The notes under the pieces are model-generated. The model made no database searches. It was not told where the DNA came from and was given only the letters and a program-made list of their open reading frames with translations. Positions 16,062 to 23,108 of a DNA stretch of 54,313 nucleotides are shown here, piece by piece. The stretch is from Sphingomonadales bacterium. GTDB lineage: Bacteria > Pseudomonadota > Alphaproteobacteria > Sphingomonadales > Sphingomonadaceae. Position numbers and translations under genes: made by a program. The stretch's first letter is position 1. The number at the start of each line of letters is the position of its first letter. The stretch lies in the NCBI GenBank assembly GCA_027490095.1, contig JAIXYT010000035.1, positions 1 through 54,313 on the forward strand, in the 5' to 3' direction.

Positions 16062-17254
16062 GCCTGGAACAATTTGATGCCGTCGTCGTCGGCGGCGGCC
16101 CCTCGGGCGCCACGGCGGCCGACGATCTTGCCCGCAAGGGCGCCCGCGTCGCGCTTCTCGACCGCGCCGGCCGGATCAAGCCCTGCGGCGGCGCAGTCCC
16201 GCCCCGCCTGCTCAAGGATTTCGACATCCCGCTTTCGCTGCTGGTCGCCCGCGCCACCTCGGCCCGGATGATCGCACCCTCGGGCAATGCCGTCTCCATG
16301 CCGGTCGGCAACGGCTTCGTCGGACTCGTCGATCGCGACCAGTTCGACGAATGGCTGCGCGAACGGGCTGCCGATTCGGGCGCAACGCGCATCACCGGCA
16401 CCTTCGAGGGCGTGGACCGCGAAGCCGATGGAACCGCCGTCGTCCGCTTCCGCCCCAAGGGCGCCGCGCGCGGCTCCCAGCCGGAGGCGATCAGGGCCCG
16501 CCTCGTCATCGGCGCAGACGGCGCCAATTCGGCCGTCGCCCGCGCAGAGCTGCCGAAAAGCAGCCAGCCCCCCTTCGTCGCGGCCTATCACGAGGTGATC
16601 GAAAGCCCGCCCGAAGGCCTGCACGGCTTCGAAGGCGGCCGCTGCGACGTCTTCTACCAGGGCAATCTCTCGCCCGATTTCTACGCCTGGATCTTCCCGC
16701 ACGGCCCCCACAGTTCGATCGGAGTCGGCAGCGCCAAGAAGGGATTCCCCTTGCGCGAAGCGGTCGCGGAACTCCGCCAGCAGACCGGGCTCGATCAGTG
16801 CCAGACCGTCCGGGTCGAGGGTGCGCCGATTCCCCTCAAGCCCCGCAAGCGCTGGGACAATGGCCGCGACGTGCTGGTCGCCGGTGATGCAGCAGGCGTC
16901 GTGGCGCCCGCATCGGGCGAAGGCATCTACTACGCAATGACAGCCGGGCGCATGGCGGCCGACGCCGGCCATGCCTTCCTGAAGTCGGGCGATCCCCGCG
17001 CACTGGGGCAGGCCCGCAAGGCCTTCATGAAGGATCAAGGCCGGATCTTCTGGATCCTCGGCATGATGCAGTATTTCTGGTACTCGTCCGACAAGCGCCG
17101 CGAGCGTTTCGTCAAGATCTGCGAGGACCCGGACGTGCAGTACCTCACCTGGGAATCCTACATGCACAAGAAGCTGGTGCGTGCCCGGCCTGCCGCGCAT
17201 GCCCGCATCTTCATGAAGGATCTCGGCCACCTCATCGGATCGGTCGCCCGCTGA
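16058..17254 (+). CDS. bchP: Geranylgeranyl reductase (bacteriochlorophyll)
   Basis: BchP reduces the geranylgeranyl chain to phytyl on bacteriochlorophyll or on the free diphosphate, using NADPH. The 398-residue flavoprotein has an N-terminal FAD Rossmann motif VVVGGGPSGATAADDLARKG (about 9-28) with LLDR, a central IGADGANSAVAR (about 150-161), and the FAD motif VAGDAAGVVAPASGEGI (about 275-291). The start at 16058 is preceded by AAGGAGG at 16044-16050 and overlaps the previous stop by four bases. A much longer open frame starting at 14678 covers the preceding gene out of frame and is not real. Confidence 0.96.
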   Translation: MSLEQFDAVVVGGGPSGATAADDLARKGARVALLDRAGRIKPCGGAVPPRLLKDFDIPLSLLVARATSARMIAPSGNAVSMPVGNGFVGLVDRDQFDEWLRERAADSGATRITGTFEGVDREADGTAVVRFRPKGAARGSQPEAIRARLVIGADGANSAVARAELPKSSQPPFVAAYHEVIESPPEGLHGFEGGRCDVFYQGNLSPDFYAWIFPHGPHSSIGVGSAKKGFPLREAVAELRQQTGLDQCQTVRVEGAPIPLKPRKRWDNGRDVLVAGDAAGVVAPASGEGIYYAMTAGRMAADAGHAFLKSGDPRALGQARKAFMKDQGRIFWILGMMQYFWYSSDKRRERFVKICEDPDVQYLTWESYMHKKLVRARPAAHARIFMKDLGHLIGSVAR

Positions 17255-17274
17255 CGGCGGACAAACCCGACCGG

Positions 17275-17760
17275 ATGGCCCGCACGGCCTGGATCCTGCC
17301 GCTCTCCGTCGCGGCACTTGCCGCCATGCTGATCGCCGGCATCGGCGGCACGCTCACCGATCTCGGGCCCTGGTATCGCAGCCTCAAGCAGCCCGCCTGG
17401 GCGCCGCCCGACGCAGCATTCCCCATCGCCTGGACGCTCGTCCTCGCCCTCTGGGCGCTTGCCGCAGTCGAAACCTGGCGCAGCCTCGTCACCCGGGCAC
17501 AGCAGGAGACGCTGATCGGCCTGTTCGCGCTGACAGGCCTCCTCAACATCGGCTGGAGCCTTCTCTTCTTCCGGCTCCAGCGGCCCGATTGGGCGCTTGT
17601 CGAACTGGTCGGCCTCTGGCTGTCGCTCCTCGTGCTGATGCTCTGGTGCCGCCGCCATTCGCGAATCGCACCGTTCCTGCTGCTGCCCTATCTGCTCTGG
17701 GTCACGCTGGCCGGCTTCCTGAACCTCGCAGTGGTCCGCCTGAACGGCCCCTTCGGGTGA
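17275..17760 (+). CDS. tspO: TspO/MBR family tryptophan-rich sensory protein
   Basis: The 161-residue protein has five hydrophobic segments and the family features WYRSLKQPAWAPPD (about 36-49) and W/N-rich helices such as LNIGWSLLFF and LNLAVVRLNGPFG. TspO in Rhodobacter is an outer-membrane porphyrin-linked sensor that negatively affects photosynthesis gene expression; a link to tetrapyrrole levels here is inferred from the family and from the location 20 bases after bchP. The stop codon overlaps the GTG of the next small gene. Confidence 0.93.
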   Translation: MARTAWILPLSVAALAAMLIAGIGGTLTDLGPWYRSLKQPAWAPPDAAFPIAWTLVLALWALAAVETWRSLVTRAQQETLIGLFALTGLLNIGWSLLFFRLQRPDWALVELVGLWLSLLVLMLWCRRHSRIAPFLLLPYLLWVTLAGFLNLAVVRLNGPFG

Positions 17761-18008
17761 TCGAATGGCTGATCCGGTCGGGCCATGCGGTCGACCTCAT
17801 TCTCGTCGTGATGCTGGTGGAAGCTGCCTGGCTCAGGCTCGCCCGCCGAATCGCCCTGCCCGACATCGCGCTCGCCCTGCTGCCGGGCGCGCTCATCCTG
17901 CTCGCTGCCCGCGCAGCCATCACCGGCGCCGACTGGCCGATGATCGCACTGCCGCTCGCCCTCTCCTTCCCCGTCCACCTGGCAGACCTGCGCCGCCGCG
18001 GCTGGTGA
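17757..18008 (+). CDS. Small membrane protein of unknown function after tspO
   Basis: An 83-residue frame starts at a GTG overlapping the tspO stop (GTGA) and ends at 18008, just before a terminator-like hairpin. It reads as an amphipathic N-terminus (VIEWLIRSGHAVDLI) and two to three hydrophobic segments (VVMLVEAAWL; IALALLPGALILLAARAAI; MIALPLALSFPVHL), then LRRRGW. I do not recognise a family. The strict coupling to tspO and the coherent membrane topology suggest a real gene in the same operon; no function can be assigned. Confidence 0.75.
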   Translation: MIEWLIRSGHAVDLILVVMLVEAAWLRLARRIALPDIALALLPGALILLAARAAITGADWPMIALPLALSFPVHLADLRRRGW

Positions 18009-18013
18009 ACAGG

Positions 18014-18051
18014 AAAAGGGCGGGCCCCGTGTGGAGCCCGCCCCTGCCTTT
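18014..18051. terminator. Probable bidirectional terminator between the tspO operon and the cytochrome c gene
   Basis: An 8-bp stem, GGGCGGGC (18018-18025) with GCCCGCCC (18036-18043), is preceded by AAAA and followed by a T-rich CTTTT. It lies between convergent genes and could stop both. Confidence 0.8.
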
Positions 18052-18096
18052 TGCGCGTCAGCGCGTGACAGCCGGCCCAGGGGCCGGCCGCCGAAA

Positions 18097-18627
18097 TCAG
18101 ACCTGGCCGTTCGCCTTCAGGAAGGCGATCACGTCGGCCCGCTTCTGCGGGTCGGGGATGCCGGCGAAGGCCATCGTGGTGCCCGGGATCACGGCCCGCG
18201 GGTTCTTCAGATATTCGAAGAGCTTTTCTTCCGTCCAGACGATGCCGCTGTTCTTGTTGGCATCGCTGTACTTGAAGCCCGGAACCTGGCCGGCAGTCGC
18301 ACCGATCTTGCCATGGAGCGAGGGGCCGACACGGTTCTCGCCTTCCTTGATGGAATGGCAGGCCTGGCACTGGATGAACACGGTCTTGCCGGCAGCAGCG
18401 TTGCCGGTGAAGTCCGCGTAATTCTCGGTGGCAGCAGCCGGCGTGACGGCCGGTGCAGCAGCAGCGTCGGCAGCAGGCGCAGCCGCTTCGGGGGCCGGCG
18501 CAGGCGCCGCTTCCGGAGCAGCAGCCGTTTCAGCCGCCGGGGCCGCTTCCTTGGGCTGCGAACCGCAGCCCGCCAGCAGCGCAAGCGCCGCGGCACCACC
18601 GAACATTGCAAGAAGCTTGGCGTTCAT
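18097..18627 (-). CDS. Membrane-anchored (lipoprotein) class I cytochrome c
   Basis: A 176-residue protein with a lipobox LLAGC ending at Cys21, a 45-residue linker rich in Ala, Pro and Glu (about 22-68), and a cytochrome c domain of about 105 residues. The heme motif is C87-Q-A-C90-H91, and the sixth ligand is likely Met in PGTTMAFAG, as in cytochrome c2 / mitochondrial-type cytochromes. The domain would sit in the periplasm, tethered to the membrane. A purine-rich ribosome site (GGAGGAAGGG) lies before the ATG. Its location directly next to the photosynthesis cluster makes a role as electron donor to the reaction centre possible, as for tethered cytochrome cy types, but respiratory transfer to an oxidase is equally possible. 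It needs the Ccm system encoded at 30928-36566. Confidence 0.9.
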   Translation of the reverse strand: MNAKLLAMFGGAAALALLAGCGSQPKEAAPAAETAAAPEAAPAPAPEAAAPAADAAAAPAVTPAAATENYADFTGNAAAGKTVFIQCQACHSIKEGENRVGPSLHGKIGATAGQVPGFKYSDANKNSGIVWTEEKLFEYLKNPRAVIPGTTMAFAGIPDPQKRADVIAFLKANGQV

Positions 18628-18802
18628 AGATTCCCTTCCTCCAACAGGTCCGGATGCCCGGTACCGCATCGTCCCTATAGCTTCTGAATTTTCCGTTGCA
18701 ACGCACCTCGCTTGCCATCAGCCGAACTTGGTGTGCGCGACTTGTCGCACGCCTGCGGTCCCGGCCCTTGCGCCGCATGCTACACTGTATCATGGCACCC
18801 CC
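18628..18802. other. Divergent intergenic region, cytochrome c / ABC ATPase
   Basis: This 175-bp stretch separates two divergent start codons and must hold both promoters. It is less GC-rich than the flanking genes. I see no clear palindrome or repeat in it. Confidence 0.5.
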
Positions 18803-19456
18803 ATGCCGAATGCCCTGGAACTCCGGTCGATCCGCTTCTCCCGCAATGGCCGCCCGATCCTCGCGGACTTCGGCCTGTCGCTCGCCCCGGGCGAACAGGC
18901 CCTGCTCCTCGGCCCCTCGGGCTGCGGCAAGACCAGCCTTCTCAACATCGCAGCAGGGCTCCTCACCCCCGACAGCGGTGATGTCCTGCTGATGGGCGAA
19001 CGGATGCCCGCGCGCGCGGCAGACCGCGACGCGCTCCGCCGCCGGACCGTCGGAATCGTGTTCCAGACCCTCAGGCTCATCTCCGCGCTCAGCCTTCGCG
19101 ACAATCTCGCGCTCGCCGCCCGCCTGGCAGGCCAGCCGGCCGACGGGATCGACCGCCTGCTCGCCGAACTCAGCCTCTCCCACCGGGCAGGCGCCCGCCC
19201 CCGCGCGCTCAGCCAGGGCGAAGCCCAGCGCGCCGCCATCGCCCGCGCCCTCGTCGCCCGCCCGGCCCTGCTGCTGGCAGACGAGCCCACCTCCGCCCTC
19301 GACGACGCGAACACCGATCGCGCCGCCGCGCTCCTCGTCCGGCTTGCCGCCGAACAGGGCAGCGCCCTCCTGATCGCAACGCACGACAGCCGGCTGAAGG
19401 CGCACATTCCGCGCGCGATCCAGCTCGCAGCCGCCCCGGACAGGGTGGCGGCATGA
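18803..19456 (+). CDS. ABC transporter ATP-binding protein (LolD/MacB type)
   Basis: A 217-residue cytoplasmic ATPase. Walker A is GPSGCGKTS (about 38-46), the Q-loop is in GIVFQTLRLI, the signature is LSQGEAQRAAIARAL in place of LSGGQ, and Walker B is LLLADEPTSALDD; the switch histidine is in IATHD. The start is the ATG at 18803, giving MPNALELRSI. It overlaps the permease gene by four bases. The domain is closest in style to LolD/MacB/FtsE partners of FtsX-like permeases. The substrate is not readable from this subunit. Confidence 0.9.
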   Translation: MPNALELRSIRFSRNGRPILADFGLSLAPGEQALLLGPSGCGKTSLLNIAAGLLTPDSGDVLLMGERMPARAADRDALRRRTVGIVFQTLRLISALSLRDNLALAARLAGQPADGIDRLLAELSLSHRAGARPRALSQGEAQRAAIARALVARPALLLADEPTSALDDANTDRAAALLVRLAAEQGSALLIATHDSRLKAHIPRAIQLAAAPDRVAA

Positions 19457-20736
19457 TCGGCCTCGCCCTCGCCTATCTGCGCGACCGCGGGCTGGTCACC
19501 GCCCTCAACATCCTGCTCATCGCACTCGGCGTCGCCAGCCTTGCCGTCCTGTTGCTGGTCTCCAGCCAGGTGGAACAGCGCTTCACCCGGGATTCCGCCG
19601 GAATCGACCTGGTGGTCGGCGCCAAGGGCTCCCCGCTCCAGCTGATCCTGTCATCCGTCTATCATGTCGACGTGCCCACCGGGAATGTGCCGGCCGCCAG
19701 TCTCGACCTGCTGCGCGGGGACCCAGGCGTCGCCCGGGCTGTCCCGCTCGCGCTCGGCGACAGTTTCCGCGGCGCGCGCATCGTCGGCACGGAACCCCCG
19801 TTCCTCGCCATCCATGGCGCGACGATCGCCGATGGCCGGAACTTTGCGACGACGGGCGAGGCCGTCGTCGGCGCCGAGGCCGCGCGCACGACAGGCCTCA
19901 CCATCGGCCGGCGCTTCGCCGGCACCCACGGCACCGGTGCCGACGGCCACGCCCACGACAATTTCGCCTTCACCGTGGTCGGCATCCTCGCCCCAACCGG
20001 CACCGTCACCGACCGGCTGATCCTCACCACCATCGACAGCGTCTGGGCCATGCACGGCATCGAGGGCCCGGCAACGCAAAAGCACGCCGCCGAGCCCCAC
20101 GACCACGGCCCCGGCGACGCGCACGACCATGATCATGCGGACGCGGCCGAACCGAAGGGGGCGATCCTCGATCCCCGCGGCGGCCCGGCGCCCGACATCA
20201 CCGCGATCCTCGTCACCTACCGCAACGCCATGGCCGCCGTTCGTCTGCCCTCGGCGATCAACCGGGAAACCGCCCTCCAGGCCGCAAGCCCCGCCACCGA
20301 AACCGCGCGCCTCCTCAGCCTGTTCGGCGCCGCCTTCGATGGCGCGCGGCTGTTCGCCTGGCTGGTCGCGCTCACCGGCCTCGCCTCGGTGTTCGTGATC
20401 CTGCTGGCGGCTGCCACCGCCCGCGAAGGCGACATGGCGCTTCTCCGCGTGATGGGCGCCAGCCGCAGCCAGGCCGCCGGCACCGTGCTGCTGGAGGGGC
20501 TGATCATCGCAGCGGCCGGCGCCCTGCTCGGCCTCGCAGCCGCCCATGCCCTGCTCGCCCTCGGCGCATCGCTGTTCCCGACCCTGCGCGCAGTGGGCGT
20601 CGGCCCTGCCCTCTTCCACCCGGGCGAGCTCGGCATCGCGGCAGCCGTCCTCGGCCTCGGCGTGCTTGCAGCGCTCATCCCCGCGCTCAAGGTCTATCGC
20701 ACCGACTTGGCAGAAACCCTCGCACGCGCCACATGA
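19453..20736 (+). CDS. FtsX/MacB-type ABC permease with a His-rich periplasmic loop
   Basis: A 427-residue protein with one N-terminal helix (about 14-40), a large extracytoplasmic domain (about 45-290) and three C-terminal helices of the FtsX fold (about 305-415). Within the external domain, around residues 216-240, there is a His/Asp-rich stretch (EPHDHGPGDAHDHDH), and another His near 157-163 (GADGHAHDN). Such loops commonly bind zinc or other transition metals. With the ATPase before it and the DUF3299 protein after it, both overlapping by four bases, it forms a compact unit. A similar trio accompanies zinc-regulated genes in other proteobacteria as I recall them; that link is inference. 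Confidence 0.88.
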   Translation: MIGLALAYLRDRGLVTALNILLIALGVASLAVLLLVSSQVEQRFTRDSAGIDLVVGAKGSPLQLILSSVYHVDVPTGNVPAASLDLLRGDPGVARAVPLALGDSFRGARIVGTEPPFLAIHGATIADGRNFATTGEAVVGAEAARTTGLTIGRRFAGTHGTGADGHAHDNFAFTVVGILAPTGTVTDRLILTTIDSVWAMHGIEGPATQKHAAEPHDHGPGDAHDHDHADAAEPKGAILDPRGGPAPDITAILVTYRNAMAAVRLPSAINRETALQAASPATETARLLSLFGAAFDGARLFAWLVALTGLASVFVILLAAATAREGDMALLRVMGASRSQAAGTVLLEGLIIAAAGALLGLAAAHALLALGASLFPTLRAVGVGPALFHPGELGIAAAVLGLGVLAALIPALKVYRTDLAETLARAT

Positions 20737-21254
20737 GGCCCATGAAACCAGCCCACATCCTCCTCGTCGCAGCCGGCCTCGCCGCCCTCCCGGCCTCGGC
20801 CCAGGCACCCCGGCAGACCGGCCCCTACACCGAGCAACAGAAGGCCGACATCAAGGACGTCTGGAAGCCCGCCACAACACCCAAGGGCGGCGTCAGCTGG
20901 CAGGTGCTGGAATCCACGAAGGAAACCACCCGCAAGGCGCCCGACGGATACCTCCGGTCGAAGCCGGTCTTCCCCGCTTCGGTCCAGGCGCTCAACGGCA
21001 AGAAGGTGCGCGTCGCAGGCTTCATGATGCCGCTCGAAAACGCCTCGAAGCAGAAGCATTTCGTGCTGATGGCCTACCCGCCCGGCTGCCCCTTCCACAC
21101 CCACGCGCTGCCCAACCAGTTCATCGAGGTGAAGGCCGACCAGGCCTTCGCCGTCGAGATCGAACAGGCGATCGTGGTGGAAGGCGTGCTCGAACTCACC
21201 GGCCAGGACGAAAGCGGCATCTTCTACCGCATGAAGGCCGCAAGACCGGGCTGA
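20733..21254 (+). CDS. Secreted DUF3299-family protein
   Basis: A protein of about 173 residues with a Sec signal peptide (LLVAAGLAALPASAQA, cleavage about residue 24). The mature part has the DUF3299 pattern: VRVAGFMMPLE, then FVLMAYPPGCPFHTHALPNQFIEVK, where a Cys and two His are clustered and could bind a metal, and the VVEGVLEL strand. Two in-frame ATGs (20733 and 20742) are possible; the first overlaps the permease stop. It would act in the periplasm with the transporter encoded upstream. The biochemical role of DUF3299 is not known. Confidence 0.85.
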   Translation: MRPMKPAHILLVAAGLAALPASAQAPRQTGPYTEQQKADIKDVWKPATTPKGGVSWQVLESTKETTRKAPDGYLRSKPVFPASVQALNGKKVRVAGFMMPLENASKQKHFVLMAYPPGCPFHTHALPNQFIEVKADQAFAVEIEQAIVVEGVLELTGQDESGIFYRMKAARPG

Positions 21255-21418
21255 GGCGAATGCAAGGATCTCGGGCCAAAGTCCCGCAAGCCCGACCGGG
21301 CGCCGCGGCAAGTGCCGCGCCCCGTCCGGAGGGCTTCGCCCGTGAGGACTGAAGACCGCCAAAGTCGGAGCCCGCCAACCGGGCGCCATCATTGGCTGTC
21401 ATCAGCGACGGCAAGACC
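21255..21418. other. Convergent intergenic region with a small hairpin
   Basis: The 164 bp between the DUF3299 gene and the convergent acyltransferase gene hold the palindrome CGCGGCAAGTGCCGCG near 21303-21318, without a T tract. It may act as a weak terminator; nothing else is recognisable. It does not resemble the inverted-repeat elements of the other convergent gaps. Confidence 0.45.
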
Positions 21419-22504
21419 TCAGGCGACCAATGGGCGCCGCGTCGGAGCCCCTGAATAGGGAAAGTGCCGCTTCAACCCGTTGATCGGGCTTTCGAACCAC
21501 CACCACGACATGGCAGATATGGCAACGGTTGCCGCCAACAGCGCAGCAGGCCTGATCCAGCCGGAAAGGCCGATCCCTGCCAGATGGAACAGTTCGGGCA
21601 CGAAGTTGTGATAGACGTAGAACCCATAGGAAATTGTGCCCAGGAACAGCAAGGGGCGAAGCCTGAACATCCAAAGGCGTGGGCTACCGCTGTTGTCGAT
21701 CAGGAAATTGAGGATCATCGCGAAGACGATGGCAGATCCGAAATCCTGCAGGATGAGGACCAAGGGATGATCAGGTAACTGCAGTCCGACAAGGTAGGTC
21801 GCAACTGTGATCGGAAGGCCGATGAACAGGCCTGCCGGGGCCAAGGCCCGCAGATCCGCCCCCTTGTGGCGCAGAAGTGCAAGCAGCGCGCCGGCACCCA
21901 GCGTATCGAGGGCGGAAGGTGTCAGAACCCGGGTTGTGATCGGGGAGGCGTCCTGGAGGACCATGAGGAGACGAAAAGCCGGTCCCGTAAGGACGACGGC
22001 GATCAGGAGAGGCAGGATGAACCGGCTGGGCACCAACAGGATCAGCAGGGGCCACAAGGCATAGAATTGCTCTTCGACAGCAAGAGACCAGAAATGGGTC
22101 ACCTGGCCGATCCAGTTTCCCTCGCGTGCAATGAGGAGGTTGGTTCCATAAAGCGCATGCCAGTGGAAATGGCGCACGAAATGCGAATCCGCCTCGTTGA
22201 CGATCAACAGGCAGAACAAGACTGCGTAGTAGATCGGGAAAATCCGCAACGTCCGGCGCGCATAGAATGTCTTGAGCTCTGAGCCCAAGGTCGAAACCCC
22301 TGTCAGACGACGCTGCCGCGCTTCCAGCAGAATGGACGTGATCAGGAAACCCGATATCACGAAGAACAGGCGCACGCCTGCCCGCGCCAGGGGGAGCTGG
22401 TCAAGCAGACTGGTCCAGTGCTGCGCGGCGACAAGCAACACCGCAACTGCGCGCAGCGTGTCAATTTCCGTTATGTATCTTCCCGAGGTAGATGCCTGCC
22501 CCAA
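21419..22504 (-). CDS. Acyltransferase 3 (OafA/YrhL) family membrane protein
   Basis: The protein is a polytopic O-acyltransferase of the type that acetylates surface polysaccharides or lipids. The family core is present: EIDTLRAVAVLLVAAQHW near the N-terminus, GVRLFFVISGFLITSILL, FYARRTLRIFPIYY, and HFWSLAVEEQFYALWPLL, with about ten hydrophobic segments. The start is uncertain: the frame is open up to 22780, but no ATG gives a sensible N-terminus. A TTG at 22504 behind a GGGGGG run gives 361 residues, a normal family length. Base composition is clearly lower (55-57% G+C in the lines I counted, against up to 80% in the PGC), suggesting transfer. It lies close to a tRNA gene. Confidence 0.8.
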   Translation of the reverse strand: MGQASTSGRYITEIDTLRAVAVLLVAAQHWTSLLDQLPLARAGVRLFFVISGFLITSILLEARQRRLTGVSTLGSELKTFYARRTLRIFPIYYAVLFCLLIVNEADSHFVRHFHWHALYGTNLLIAREGNWIGQVTHFWSLAVEEQFYALWPLLILLVPSRFILPLLIAVVLTGPAFRLLMVLQDASPITTRVLTPSALDTLGAGALLALLRHKGADLRALAPAGLFIGLPITVATYLVGLQLPDHPLVLILQDFGSAIVFAMILNFLIDNSGSPRLWMFRLRPLLFLGTISYGFYVYHNFVPELFHLAGIGLSGWIRPAALLAATVAISAMSWWWFESPINGLKRHFPYSGAPTRRPLVA

Positions 22505-22703
22505 CAGTTCCCCCCCTACAGGCGGCTGCAGCTTCCATCGCAGCTCGGCTTTGCTGTCGACGCCAGCATTGCCAACGGCAGCAACGCGATATCGGATCCC
22601 AATAGCAACGGCAATGGCAGTGCCAGTGCCAACATGACTAACGCATAGAAGGGAATCGGATGATGAAGCTCGTTGGCGAGACAGGGCCGGCACGGCCCCG
22701 ACT

Positions 22704-22961
22704 TGGCAGGCCGCCTGCGGAGGCTTCGCCGCAAGCAGAAAAGACCGGCGGACCATCCGAGCGCGAAGTCGAACCCGCAAGGGTTCGCAAGCGCGACCGC
22801 GCGCCGGCCGTCAGGCCGCCCCCTGCGGAGGCTACGCTGCAAGCCGAAAAGACCGGCGAACCATCCGAGCGCGAAGTCGAACCCGCAAGGGTTCGCAAGC
22901 GCGACCGCGCGCAGGCCGTCAGGCCGCCCCCTGCGGAGGCTACGCCGTGAGCAGAGAAGAC
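22704..22961. repeat. 108-bp tandem repeat, about 2.4 copies, next to tRNA-Ser
   Basis: The block CCTGCGG recurs at 22714, 22822 and 22930, and CCATCCGA at 22753 and 22861, an exact 108-bp period. Each unit contains GAACCCGCAAGGGTTCG, a hairpin, and CGCAAGCGCGACCGCGCG. Period 108 is divisible by three, so an open frame runs through it, but it has no ribosome site and reads as low-complexity basic residues; I regard it as non-coding. Confidence 0.85.
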
Positions 22962-23053
22962 TGGCGGAGTCGGAGGGATTCGAACCCTCGGTACCGGTTA
23001 CCCAGTACGGCAGTTTAGCAAACTGCTGGTTTCAGCCACTCACCCACGACTCC
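22962..23053 (-). tRNA. tRNA-Ser (anticodon GCU)
   Basis: On the minus strand the 5' acceptor stem GGAGTCG (23053-23047) pairs with CGACTCC (22972-22966). The anticodon loop TTTGCTAAA gives anticodon GCT, reading AGC/AGU codons. A long variable arm (CCGTACTGGG...TACCGAG region) is typical of tRNA-Ser, the T arm is GGTTCGAATCC, and CCA is encoded at 22964-22962. Confidence 0.97.
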
Positions 23054-23108
23054 GAGCGCCGGCAGAAGCGCGGCTATAGTCAGGCCAGAAAGCTTTGGCA
23101 AACGTCCC

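Noticed and set aside
14678-17254. 858-codon frame that would fuse an upstream segment to BchP
   Set aside because: The first 460 codons read the PucC-family gene out of frame; BchP starts at 16058 behind a strong ribosome site.
22704-22961. CRISPR array
   Set aside because: The repeat unit is 108 bp with no alternating unique spacers and only 2.4 copies; no cas genes nearby.
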